Shown here: piece by piece, positions 11,535 to 22,715 of the stretch
Layout: every line of letters begins with the position of its first letter
Position numbering within the stretch: position 1 is the stretch's first letter
Source of the DNA: Dermacentor variabilis
Lineage: Eukaryota; Arthropoda; Arachnida; Ixodida; Ixodidae
Assembly (NCBI RefSeq): GCF_050947875.1
Contig: NC_134573.1
Span: 52,502,115 to 52,566,114 of the forward strand
Direction: 5' to 3'
Length of the DNA: 64,000 nt
Notes under the pieces: model-generated
Database searches by the model: none
What the model saw: only the letters and a program-made list of their open reading frames with translations
Told to the model about the DNA's origin: nothing
Position numbers and translations under genes: made by a program

Positions 11535-12000
11535 ATTTTTAAAGCGAAAGCTTTACTGGCCGCGAACTTGCAATTTCGCTGTGGCGGTGCTCCGAGGAGG
11601 CACATGACGTCACAACGCGGGCCTCACCACGGATATTTCTCTCTCTCTCGCTTTCTAGTCAATACTGCACATGCGCCACTAGAAGCACCGAGCCACAGGT
11701 GTTCCGCCGCTGCACAGCACTGTGCCTCTTCGCCGCGCTCGCCTGCGCTCGCTTCACCAGGTGCCTGGCATGCCTGATGTCATGTCGGAGGATGGAAAAG
11801 GAGAGCTAGCGTGCGCCGCAACCACAGTTGAACCAGCAGTATGGACGGCGATCATTCTGATAAGCAGGAGGAGGCCTCCAGTCGACATCGGAACGAGATG
11901 AAGAAACGAATCGCCCAGGAAACAGATGAACAGCACCCAGAACGACTGGCTAAACGCGGCAACATAGCTAGACATACAGACACATTGTATTAAATGCGTT
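11535..12000 (+). mobile_element. Possible Helitron-type or similar repeat remnant with a short basic ORF
   Basis: A block beginning near AAAGCGAAAGCTTTACTGG leads into a GC-rich leader and then an ATG at 11841. That frame encodes about 50 residues, including KKRIAQETDEQHPERLAKRG, and stops at 11991-11993. Short 'ETPEQRxARLAKR'-like repeats of this kind are common at the N terminus of large arthropod transposon proteins, including Helitron-like ones. Only one repeat unit is present here. The class assignment is from memory and tentative. Confidence 0.35.
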
Positions 12001-12825
12001 GAGAAGTTGTCTTCGTGCACTGAGCCTTTGCGATGTATTTAACTGCAGGCTGTCTAGATTTGTTGATGAGGGGTTGGCATTTAGTTTCAGTGTACCATGG
12101 GGTAGGGAGTGCTAAGCTTGTCCGTATTGTTGTCAGTCAGCGGTACCAGCATGTGGGACAAGTATCACCTCCTGCATGAGGTGATGGCGGGCGGCTACAA
12201 GTAAGGCTGGATGAGACGCTGCCTTTGGTGTCGTCGCCTCTAACACTGAAATTTGCAGCCGGGAAGCGCGAAATCGGGCGTTTTTCGTCTGCTTGTGCAG
12301 AAGACCACGCGCAGTCTGCTGTCATTGCCTACAGTACAACGAGCCGATTCCAGCACACGACGCCATAGCCTCTGCGCGGCACTACACTCGCCTACGCCAG
12401 TTTCCGCGAACTGAACGCAAAACAAAGTAGTCCTAATTTTAGCTCTGCCGGAAGGATTGAAAACAGTTTGCCTCTAATGTTGAATGTGTCTTCAGCGGCC
12501 ATCCCTGATGAAAACACCACTTTAACGCTCCACCAATGTTCTCGGCAGAACCCATTAAGTTACGATTAAGCATTGCTGTGAAGTACTTCAGGATATGTCC
12601 AGAATACCTGGTTATGAGAAGCGGCGTATAAAGCACGTGTTTAGTTATATTGGAGTGTACCTACCTTATGTGGGTTAGGTTTTGTGGAGTGTTTATTATA
12701 CACTAGAAAAATGCAAGCCGTCGCGACAAGGCATTTTCCGGGTATATATGTCCTCTCTGAAAGCATAGGAGCCAAGAAAAATGACAACAAAAAAGCAGGT
12801 TGCCACATAAGCTGTTTTCTCAACC
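12001..12825. other. Unclassified spacer
   Basis: Nothing recognised. The 5' end of the next LINE lies near 12820-12830. Confidence 0.4.
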
Positions 12826-13689
12826 TTGCACAATTACCCGGCCATCGAGCTAGGTGGCAAGCTTTACGACATCAGTGCCTTAGAAGCGGCGCCGCACAAC
12901 ACGTGCAAAGGCGTTGTCCGGAGCATTGCCTTTGGAGATAGCCCCACGAAGGTGCAGTGCCGTATCAACAGCAAGAACCCGCTAGCCCTCGTGGCTAAGC
13001 GCATTAAGGGCACGGACACGCTGGTTGTGGCCTCCAATGGACTCACACTGCCCGATTTCGTCACGCATGGTCATACCCTTGTTAAATACATGCTATATCG
13101 CAAACAGGAGAACGTTTTACCAAGGTGGCAAGCTGGGCTACCGCCCGGGCATATGCCCCACGCCAGAAGTCAAGCCATGTCGACAATGTGGAGCCCTTCA
13201 ATCGGAGGAATGGCATCGCTGTACTCCACAGTGCAAACTGAGTGGAGGCGAGCACGCAACCGCGGGTCGCCAGTGCAAGCAAAGATATCAGATAGCACAC
13301 GTGGTACGACGCAGAAGATGAGACAAGGTGGCGGCGTTGAGTGTCGCCGAGGCCCCAGACGCCACCCCCAGGTCCCAAGGCCATCGAGGCCGGGCCACGG
13401 CTGGGTACTAGCGGGCGGGCACACTGGAGCCGAGGGCCAGCCACCATCCCGGGGACGCTCCGATTTCAGGGGACGCTTCAGATCCCGAGGCAGATCCCGA
13501 CCGAGAGGACGCTCACAATTTAGGGGGCACTCGATTTCAGGACCTAGAGGAAGCGGGACGAGCCTTGTTCCGCTCCTGGAGGACCAGCAGCCAGGAGGCA
13601 GACTGGCCACAACCGGCACAATATGGGCTGACCGCTTTAGGGAAACCAGCCCAAACAAGGTAACCGGGGTGCGACTATGGGGCATCTGA
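12826..13689 (+). pseudogene. LINE ORF1 (gag-like) remnant with zinc knuckles
   Basis: The first part (ISALEAAPHNTCKGVVRSIA, then FVTHGHTLVKYMLYRKQ) matches the conserved middle of the ORF1 at 2528. After a frame change near 13110, a second frame (13025-13321) carries the cysteine/histidine region: GYRPGICPTPEVKPCRQCGA, then HRCTPQCKLSGGEHATAG with one Cys of the last knuckle replaced by Ser. It ends QCKQRYQ. The original frame continues as an Arg/Pro/Ser-rich tail to 13689. The N-terminal 150-200 residues seen in the 2528 copy are absent, so this copy is 5'-truncated. Such proteins bind LINE RNA. Confidence 0.75.
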
Positions 13690-13787
13690 GCAATGACATG
13701 CTGGCTAAGCTATAAATACAAAACGGGCATAGACGAACCGTGATTCACAACCTCATGAGAGAAGGATAGGACCATAGGAGTGGCAAT

Positions 13788-14090
13788 ATGGCTAGGATGA
13801 TGGCTGAGCCGACACCCCAACCACAACCGATCAGTAACGACACAGATGAGAAATTCAATAGCGAGAGGCCCACCAAACGCAGGGCTCTCAATGACGAACA
13901 AGAATCAACGGAGGCCCGGGGCGCTCGCTCGGAGATCCGCGAGGTACTAAGTGCACTCAATGACAGTGTCAAGAAGCTAACGGTGTCGGTAGCCGGCATG
14001 TTTTCCAATCTCGCTCATCTGGAAAGAAATGTAGCCAACCTACACACTAACATGAACAGTCTGCAAAGCAACATGGTGGCTACGGAATAA
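13788..14090 (+). pseudogene. N-terminal segment of LINE ORF2 or second small ORF
   Basis: This 100-codon frame starts with ATG at 13788 and ends at TAA 14088-14090. It is acidic to neutral, with a helical C-terminal half containing repeated Leu/Asn spacing (LNDSVKKLTVSVAGMFSNLA, LERNVANLHTNMNSLQSNM), suggestive of a coiled coil. It sits between ORF1 and the endonuclease, as the coiled segment does in the 4790-9505 element. Function is not established. Confidence 0.5.
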
Positions 14091-14249
14091 AGATAGAACC
14101 AACGCTGCAAAACGATTGAGGAATTCCTAGACAACGTCGTGGCCCCTGCACTAGGACCCCGAGCGACTAGCTTCTCCGGGATGGCGGCCCGTCATCCAAT
14201 GGACCTAGTAACGCCAGGTAGTCACGCCAGTATGCATAGAATCCCTCAT

Positions 14250-15154
14250 GGTGAGAGGACCCACTAGCAACTTCATAGTAGGGCAGTAGAACTGTCGAGG
14301 ACTGCGAGGCAAGGCACAAACGCTACAGCAGTACCCCAGGACACACGAAATGAAACCTAGCGTGATCCTGCTCCTGCAAACGCTCGCCGAGCAAATTAAA
14401 ATCGAGGGCTATCGTACCCATGACAAGCATTCCGACGGTACGGGGGTTGCCATTCTGGTATGAAACAAGCTTACTTTCGTACAGTACAACATCCACATGC
14501 CGTCTAATAACATCCGACATGTGATAGTAGAGTTATCTGGCAAGGAGAAACGGAGCAAGTAAATGTTCATCATCACCGCATACAGCAACCCAAAACAGCA
14601 CAGGCAGGATTTAAGGGATTTCCCAACCAAAGCCATGCATCTGGCAGTCAGTACCCTCCTGCTCGAAGCAGGAGATCTTAGTGATCCCCATCCGACGTGT
14701 GGGATACGTGCAAAGTACACCTAAGGGCAAATATCTATGGGAAGAGAGCATCGAGGCAGGTCTCGAGCTCATAACCGACTCGACACAACCAAAAAAATTG
14801 AGAACTTGCACCAACAGGCGCACCACGCCCAACCTCGCCTTCACCAAGAACAGCACTCGAGCGCGATCTAACACAGGTGTGGATCTGGGCAGCCACTACA
14901 ACATTACTGCGACTACGGTAGGCTCGCACAGGACCGATGAAAAAATATTCAAGCTATTGGACTTGGACATGTTCAGAGAGATGAGGACCGGCAGGTCCGC
15001 GGAGGCCGTGGATGCAAGCCTACATGGGTGGATGGCGGAACTCCAGATGGTTCTCAAGGCAGCAACGCGAACGGTCACCACCGACCTGCAAATTGAGATG
15101 GACACTAGACTCGCCCACATGCTAGACGCCAAGCAATCGTTACGGCAAAGATAG
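14250..15154 (+). pseudogene. Endonuclease domain of LINE ORF2, degraded
   Basis: Recognisable blocks in shifting frames: NCRGLRGKAQTLQQY (Asn block, near 14293), VILLLQTLAEQIKIEGYRTH (the catalytic Glu position is not preserved), GTGVAILV followed by a stop, FIITAYSNPKQHRQDLRDF, and a late block at 14681-15154 containing TPNLAFTKNS and GSHYNITATT in the SDH position. The 14681 frame continues to 15154 as a linker (LDMFREMRTG). The element would have nicked DNA for target-primed reverse transcription, but this copy is inactive. Confidence 0.7.
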
Positions 15155-15477
15155 AAATGGCAGCACCTGAACCGTCGGCTGCAGAAGAAGATTGCGGAGC
15201 CAAACTTGAGTATCAAACAGCACTGCTTCACAATAACTAGGCAGCATTGGGACGAGATGTGCAACAATAATGACGGGCAGGTACACAAAGGCTGCTCTTG
15301 GAACCTTCTTGGAATACGGAGACCTCGAAGAGGGATGCGATGAGCAAGCTGCTATGCGAGGCATGCAAGTCTGAAACACCGGAAGGGCTTATAGTAAAAC
15401 TGACGGCCAGGTACTTCGCCATGGCAGATACGGCCGCTCCCCCAGACGCGTTCACCCAATACTCGGGTTGACCTAAC

Positions 15478-16348
15478 GTGCAGCTTGATGCCGACTTCAC
15501 TACGGAAGAGTTCATACAAGCGCTCAGACGTCTCAACAGCCGATTCACACCCGGGCTGGAAAATATTGCCAACAAGGCTCTCCTGAATCTGGACGAGGGC
15601 GGCGCGGAACAGCTCACTTTGATAGGTAATGAAACGCGGCGTTGCGGCATTTCCCATAGAATAGAATACGGACAAACTTTCTTAATACGGAAACCTGTAA
15701 AACATCTTAGCATGGATAATCAGCGACCAATCTCGTTTACGTCTTGAGTGGGTAAACTCGCTTACGTCGCGCGTGGGCGTCGTGCGCTTACGCCGTGCGT
15801 GGGCACCGCACCATAGAGCGTGCGGTGCTTACCCGTATAAAGGCTTACGTGCAAGAAAACGAGATATATCCTCAAACATCATTGGCTTTCGTCAGGGGCT
15901 GGTGGTGCAAGATGCTATGAAGCTGGTTAAAAGCCAGATACTAGACAGCACAACAAGAGGCGTCAATGCCACCCAAGGCCTAGACCTAGAAAATGCCTTT
16001 GATAACATACGGCGCTCCTTCATTCTACAACAAATCTCCACACTCGGACTTGGTCAACGTCTTCATGACTACATCCGTGACTTCCTTTGGGGAAGGCAAG
16101 CCTCACTGCGAGTTCACTCCCTGCAGTCGCAGCCTGTCGAACTGGACCACAGGGGTTCCCCGCAGGGCTCGGTGATATCCCCTACCATCCTCAACCTGGC
16201 CATGCTAGGACTGTCCAGGCAACTGACTAGAATAGAGAACCTCCAACATACCATCTATGCAGATCACGTGGCCATGTTGGTGGCAAAGTTGCGCGAAGGA
16301 CAAATCGAGCACACTTTACAGGATGCGACTCGAACCACTGAGAAGTAA
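15478..16348 (+). pseudogene. Reverse transcriptase domain of LINE ORF2 with mutated YADD
   Basis: The first RT blocks lie at 15478-15747 (TTEEFIQALRRLNSRFTPG, DNQRPISFTS). After a short disrupted stretch the 15773-16348 frame carries NIIGFRQGLVVQDAMKLVKS, GLDLENAFDNIRRSFI (first catalytic Asp), RGSPQGSVISPTIL and then IYADHVAMLV. The catalytic Y-A-D-D is therefore Y-A-D-H, which should abolish polymerase activity. The thumb follows in broken frames to 16900 (ANGSSTIAVTKLTTKGENA, LLRRMAGRRHGLKEFNLLR). Confidence 0.85.
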
Positions 16349-17029
16349 CTAAAACCAACCGGCCTGTGGTACTTGCCGTGCAAGTCCGAGCTGCTGCTAT
16401 ATAGATACAAGAGATGAGGGCCCAGAAGGAAGGGATGGGACATAGTCGCCGACCCATGCGTCCGCGTGTACACCGCTGAAAGCAAGAGGAAAGGAGGGTC
16501 GGTCGGGTCAAGATGTTGGATATGACAATCGAGGCAAATGGCTCAAGCACCATCGCAGTCACTAAGCTCACCACGAAGGGCGAGAACGCCACATGCCTGC
16601 TGAGACGAATGGCCGGCAGGCGTCACGGGCTCAAGGAGTTCAACCTGCTTAGACTGGCACAGGCCTTCGTAGTAAGTCACTTCGTGTACACCGCGGCCAT
16701 GCACAATTCCTCCAATGTGGACAGAGACAAACTTGAAACGCTCCTGCGCAAGGTCGCCAAGAGAGCCTTGGGTCTACCCTTGCACACGAGCATGGAGGCA
16801 CTGGACGCACTAGGCATGTACAACACGCTGAGCGAGATTGCGGAGGCAAAGGAACAGGCACAGATCACCAGGCTGTCCGGCACACCTGCGGGCAGATGAA
16901 TCCTACGAGAAATCGGCATCGCACCCTATGCGATCGAGTGTAACAGCCACGGGCTAACACCCGACCAGAGGAAAAAGAACAGGGCAGTCTCGTTGCCCAG
17001 GAATATGAACCCACAGCACAGCATCACCA

Positions 17030-17840
17030 TAAGTCTTGCTCGTACCAAAGCACTCCTCCGACAAGCAGACAGACAAAGATGGCACGGTCATCAATCCGTG
17101 CATGAACCACACTGATAGTCCTGAGGTGGCCGAGCAGGCAGCCATCAGCCTTGCACTGCTTGGTATACTGTGGCTCCAAGCTTGGTATACTGCGGCTACA
17201 AGAGGGCAATTCTATCCTTCGAAACAGGGAGCATATCGCCGACCGTTGGCAGAATACTTGGTACTGAACACCTCACCCCACACTACATCAATTGGTTCCC
17301 GGCGCACACGGCACCATTCGAGGAGCCGCTAGCTAACCTCAACGAAACGGCACACAAAGCCGCTAAACCTAAATCACCGTGCGAGCCGGGACTCCCTCTC
17401 TGCAGGTTAGGAGAGCTGGCGCGACCCCCTCGTTACTTACAAAGATCTCACCCAGCACAATATATTAGTCAAGAAAACCATGCCGCTACCGCACAAACAC
17501 AGAAAAAAGCACAGGAAATCACTGTACAGGCAGCTTCAGACACGCACCTACCCATCACCGGCCTTCCTGCACAAAATCTTTCCGGACGCGCACTCTCGCA
17601 ATGCGTGTCGCTTTTGTAAAGATGCATGCCGATGCGTGTCGCTTTTGCAAAGCTAGCCGTGCTCACATGCTCTGTGGTTGCCCGCTGGCACCTGGGGCCA
17701 GGACCACCAAGGAAGAGTGGGACCGAGCTCTGCGTAGCTCGGGCCTTGAAGCACAGCTCTGGCCTGTCCATCGAGCCTGCGATGCTGCGGAAGGGCATGG
17801 CCTCTCTGTCCCGACGTGGGAGCGGCACGCGGCGCGCTAA
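17030..17840 (+). pseudogene. RNase H and C-terminal tail of LINE ORF2, inactive
   Basis: Blocks: DKDGTVINPCMNHTDSPEVA then EQAAISLALL (catalytic Glu), LVYCGYKRAILSFETG where the expected S-D-S Asp is missing, HYINWFPAHTAPFEE, and LANLNETAHKAA. The tail contains CRFCKASRAHMLCGCPLAPG, a Cys/His cluster, and ends ...RHAAR at 17840. A small local duplication (GCTTGGTATACTG at 17158 and again at 17180) lies inside the domain and adds to the frame damage. Confidence 0.75.
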
Positions 17841-17885
17841 TCGCGCGCACTGAGGAACCTAAATAAAGTTATTCATCCGTCCATC

Positions 17886-18939
17886 CGTTACACCAATCAG
17901 TTACGGTGTCAAGGTCAGAGAGGACCCTAATAATATTTCTGTCAGTATTTTATTTCTCTAGAGATAAATCAATCACCACAGAACAGATGAACGCTGAATA
18001 ATTATTACCTAATCCCACTGTGGTGTAGCTCTTACGCAATTCAAGCCTAAATTTGGTTGAGGGGCAGGTAAGCTAACGAAAATAGGAAGATTAGTATATA
18101 TAAGGAAACCTTATTTTGCAGGAAATGATTTGAAAGAGGCTGGAGCCCTGCGTCCAGGCCCCACTGTCCTCTGCCGCCTGCCTGACCTGGCTAACTCAGA
18201 ACTTTTCTCCTGAGAAGTCGGAACGGGCGTGCAGTGCCTCGCACTGCTCAATTGTGCTATTGCTTTTTGGCATATGGGCGTGCTTAGTGCACTCCCATGT
18301 TACAAGCATTAGAGTGGGTACGCAATTGCACGAACGCCAGTTGGCTCTATATCGGGTGAAATAGATGGCGTTTGGAGATTTAATTGCGGGAATACGCCAG
18401 TATGTATTTTGTGCCAATCGCCGGCCTCTTACCTGGTAAGCTGTGGGTTAGGCGGCGGGTATTTTCAGCGGATTCTACGCTGACGTGCAAACATGTCCTT
18501 GGTATTAAATTGATTGGATATTGAGAGACATAATGCGTATGGTTCAGTTTTGAAGAGGACGCCGTCGCTCGGCTGGTACACCCACCCCCTGAAGTGTTAG
18601 CCTGTTCACTCCCTTGTACCGCCACGTGCACCAGGCACCAGAAAAGGCGATAACGCTATTTAATAGATTTGGATATTATCGTGAAGCTAGCCTCAGTCAC
18701 GTGCCTCTTGAGCAACATGCGACGTGTCTCCCGGGAATCCGTGACCACAACCAATTTCCTTTGCTAACACTCTGCCTGAACGGGGGCGATCGCCTCTGCC
18801 AACATTTCTGCCAAGGTGGCGTATCCCGCCGTGACAGACTCGATTATTTGCTGCTGACAGATCGCGTTCACAACTTTGCCGTTCACAGATCGCATTTACA
18901 TACTTAGCTGTGTCTCTGCAGTACGTATACTACCCAGGT
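17886..18939. other. Unclassified spacer
   Basis: No coding domain or repeat terminus recognised between the 3' end of one LINE and the RT fragment of the next. Confidence 0.45.
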
Positions 18940-20285
18940 TTATTAGAGTACATCGAGTGAATATGTTGTGTGCGTGCTTTGCGGTTTCCGTTGTTGTACA
19001 GGGATGCATCTTCTTGCAACTGGAGCAACTGTAATTTTGGATCTGACAGAAGAAGGAAGTGCTTTGGCCTGTTCGATGAGATAAATGGGGTGTTCTGGTA
19101 TATTGAGTCGAGCCAATATAGCCTTACTAGTTTTTGTGTAGCTGAGGCGTTCTTTCTGTCGCATCACAGTGGCCTGCCTGAGTTTATCGATACCATTATG
19201 AATTCAGAAAGCGAGCGTGCGCTCCGTAGAAGTACATTTGAGCAGGCCCAGAGCCGCCTTGAAAACGTTTGTAATTATCATTTTGGCCTGGCTTTCCTCT
19301 TCCTTGTTCAGGATTTGGTAGGGTAAGCCACACCGGACTCGACTAATTGCTAAGGCCTGTTCGAGCCTCAGGTCTCGCATGCCCACATATTGGTACGTCA
19401 CGCGACGTATCACTTGTGCTAAGTTGTGTATTGTGGATTTGACCGATTTGAGCCTCTATACAGTTCTCCCGTCAATCTGACGCCGCAAACCCAGGTCTCG
19501 CATCGTGGGCGCCTTTCGGATCCTGTTGCCCTCCACCACAATCTAAACCGACCCTATTGATTTGTAGCCTTCCGGGTGATTCCCGATGACCGGATTTTTC
19601 TGGCGCGTACTTCAGCCTGCTTCCTCGGGAAAATTCCTTCCCCGCTAAATCTGCACTTCAGGGCGTCTGTTCTTTATCCCCTAGGGAACATCGGCTCGCC
19701 CACAGCATGATGTCGTCCGTGTAGAGCATGCAACCTAGGTCGGATATCCGATCCAATTTAGTGCGAGGCGATAGATCGCCATGTTGAAGAGCAGAGGCGA
19801 TATTATCGATCCCTGAGGTGTTCTATTGCTATGCATTTTAATTATCTCCTATGTGATTTGGCCAATACTGATGCGTGCCTTGCGCTTGGAAACAATCGCC
19901 CTTATGTCATGCTAGGTGCGCTGGCCACAACACATCACTTCGAGATCCTCGCGTATTGCGGCGTGAAAGGCGTTGTCGAAGGCTCGTTTGAGGTCTAGGG
20001 CTACACTAGTCTCTCGTCACCGTACGATATGTTAGTTAGAATTTCATCTCTAAGCAAGTGGAACGCATCTTGACACGCTAAACCTGTGCGAAATTGTTTC
20101 ATTGAGCCCGGGCACCAGTTTCGTCCTTCCAGGTAACGCTGCAGTGCGCTATGAATCACCCTCTCATAGAGCTTTTCCAGGGTGCTAGAGGAGTCGGAAG
20201 GATTCACGAGAAATTGAAGGCTTGACAATTTAAACCTGAGGTTAGCAATTAGCACCTTTCGACATTCATCTTCCTACAGCCGTGT
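18940..20285 (-). pseudogene. Internal RT fragment of an I-like LINE
   Basis: On the minus strand from about 20255 the frame reads STLEKLYERVIHSALQRYLE, then FRTGLACQDAFHLLRDEI. Next are VALDLKRAFDNAFHAA near 19990 (first catalytic Asp) and NRTPQGSIISPLLFNM near 19810. MLYTDDIMLWA near 19720 is a YTDD variant of the active site. The thumb region is at 19413-19204 (RLEQALAISRVRCGLPYQIL) and YTKTSKAILARLNIPEHPIY at 19110. No endonuclease or RNase H is present on either side, so it is truncated at both ends. Frames are broken in several places. Confidence 0.8.
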
Positions 20286-22620
20286 CCCTTTGTTTTTCAA
20301 ACAAGCAATTTTTAACAAATCGTTTAATTATTCATTATTTAAGTTTATATCACGCATAATTTCGATAGCATTGCAATTGGCGAATGTTGGTGACACCAGG
20401 ATAACGCAAAAAATTACAAGTTCTTCACCGCAGCACCAACTCAGTATTCTCTGGAATAATTATTTGGTCGGCAGATAATTAGTGAATACTACTTTTTTCC
20501 ATATATACATAGGTAAAACAACGCATAGTAGGCTACTCCATCGTACATGGTCAGCTGAACACGGCAATGGCATTATTTTTCTAGAAATGGTGTAGGATAC
20601 GTAATATGTGCGTGCAAAGTTTAATTAGTTTTGTTATTTGTGGCTTTATGTAAGCATTATACTTACGGTCTAAGGTACCTTTGGAGAACAAGACCTTGCA
20701 CTGCCATTCCGTGTGGACGAGATGGGGTTCAAGTGCGAATCACATGCGCGCAATGTTTTATGCTGGGTGGTAATATTACACGCTGTTGAAATTTCTAGTG
20801 CAGCTGCTCGACAGAGTCGCCTTTAGTGATAATTATGCTGGAATCAATAAGGTTGCACAAAGGCTGTGCGTTTTTGAGACCGTCAAGTTATATCTTGATA
20901 AGATTTCCGCTGCATACTAAGACTTATTAAAGAAGAATATGACCTTTGGAAGACACCTTGTAGCGTAGCGCTTTGAAATTTTCTGGTGCGCACGACATTT
21001 GCTAAACTATTGAGTCTAACGTTTAGAATTCCAAAATTAAACATTTATAATTTTTAGCTAATCAGATGTCCTTCTGATTTATACCACTGGCTTGTCTCTT
21101 TCGCTGCTCTTCTTCCTTAGCAGCGTAACAAATATATTGTTATGCTGCTCTGCACAACGTTGTGGAAGATCAGCACGATCTTGGGACTGAAGCAGACGAC
21201 GGTTCAGGGACGAGCCTACTTTAGACATGTGTTTGTAAATTACTGTAAATTATTGTGCCTACTGTAAATGTGTTAGCCGCGTTGTTTCTTGCCTCAGCAA
21301 CAATATTTTTCTAAATCGTACCTAAGGGGGAAGCTTTAGCTCCTATAAGGGTCATGAGCAATCCTTACTTTTGACAGACATTGCACGAAAATTAATCAGT
21401 TATGTTAGCCTTAAAAGAAACACTTAAAATCTGAGTCCATCAGCAAAATTTTTGTTTAGCTGGCATCTTTCTCACATAAATTCAACATACTTGCGAAATT
21501 TCAAGAAACAACATTTTAATTATACAACTCGGTACCTGAGAAAATAAAAACCTTATCACAATTCTGCAGGCAGCACCTAAAGTTTCATTTTCTCGATAAC
21601 AATAATATATCGTAGGCTAGTCTTAAATATGACACTAACTTCTGAATGTGCGAAACATTTTCAAGCATTGCAGCAAATCCACTTAAGTCGTAAATTCATA
21701 CACCAAATCCGTCCGATTTAAATGCAACAAAGCATGCAGTTTACGAAAATTTGATATTAGTTGTTTGATGCTCAATAACTGATTTGTCAACTTCGCAGGT
21801 CCATTTTTTTTAGATTTACCGATTTCCAACAATTCTTGTCAAAAATGCGATGTATAATCAAAATTATTATTACTGCAATCACTGCGATTCAATGTTCTAT
21901 CCTAAATGCAGTGCTTCTTATTAAAATCGCTTGAATGGTTTTCTCATAAAAGCATTTATGCGTTTTGCACGTATTCGAGATGTCGGCATTGGATATGGGC
22001 CCGAGCTTAGGCTTCCTCTTAATGCATCGCACCGGTTCTATACGAATCCTGCGACACATAACGCTCTCTATACGCAAGTCCGCGGCCCCAGTCGTGCACA
22101 GATATGACAAAAAACAACAGCAACAACAAAAAAACAAAGGGAAGCTTCGGGGGAGGAGTAATTTCGGCCAGACGTCTCAACCGGAAAAACGACACCCTGT
22201 CTGGCAACGTTTCTAACAAAATAATCGATTCATTGCCAGTCGAGCAAGTAGCCGGCCGCCTTCAACATAAGGCTGATACGTAAGAGCGCTCGTTTTCTTG
22301 TACCGAGGGGAAGTACCAGTTTTAGGGTAATTTTTTTTACTGTGTTTTCTTTAGTTGTGCGTCATGACATGCATCAGGGCGCAAATTTCAGTTCTCTAAG
22401 GTCGAAACGACACGTGGTGGTAACAAAAGAAGAAAACCTAACACAAATTAACAGTTCCTGGGTATGTCTTGGCTTGAATTTTTGAGCCAAGGCGACAGAT
22501 AGCAGTAAGCTATACTGCCGGTTATAAGTTTCGGTGACCATTCCTTGAGTGTTTTATGTGAATTAAGTTAGTTTGTGGCAGCATCATGACATCTGCCGTC
22601 GTAGAAGTAACCATAGACGT
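20286..22620. other. Unclassified AT-rich spacer
   Basis: Long AT-rich stretch without recognisable coding or repeat signatures. It includes a short A/CAA-rich tract near 22110-22136. Confidence 0.5.
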
Positions 22621-22621
22621 C

Positions 22622-22715
22622 AGAATCAGAATCCGCTTTATTTCCAGCACACTAGTTGGGGGCCCCAGGTAGAAAGCTGTCACAGACAGCTTGACGGGAC
22701 CTGGGGGCCTACAGA
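22622..22715 (-). mobile_element. Short LINE 3'-end fragment
   Basis: Read on the minus strand, this is a GC-rich 3' UTR with an imperfect palindrome around CAGGTCCCGTCAAGCTGTC and GACAGC, then GGGGGCCCCAACTAGTGTGC, ending in GGAAATAAAGCGGATTCTGA. The form fits the 3' terminus of a CR1/L2-like tick LINE as I remember it. No coding part is attached on the expected side; the flanking plus-strand frame 22715-22920 is not recognised. Confidence 0.4.

Larger units (their letters stand above)
12826..17885 (+). mobile_element. I-like LINE, nearly full length but 5'-truncated in ORF1
   Basis: About 5.06 kb on the plus strand: ORF1 remnant (12826-13689), ORF2 N-terminal segment (13788-14090), endonuclease (14250-15150), RT (15478-16348), a connecting region (16513-16900), RNase H (17030-17420) and the C-terminal tail (to 17840). 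A 3' UTR follows with AATAAAG at 17862 and a CATCCGTCCATCCG-type short tail. It has the same domain plan as the minus-strand LINE at 4790-9505, so both are I-superfamily elements. Many frameshifts and stops are present, and key catalytic residues are changed. Confidence 0.85.

Noticed and set aside
20700..20760. tRNA-like GGTTCAAGTGCGAATC
   Set aside because: No A box and no SINE body around it; probably chance or too degraded to support.
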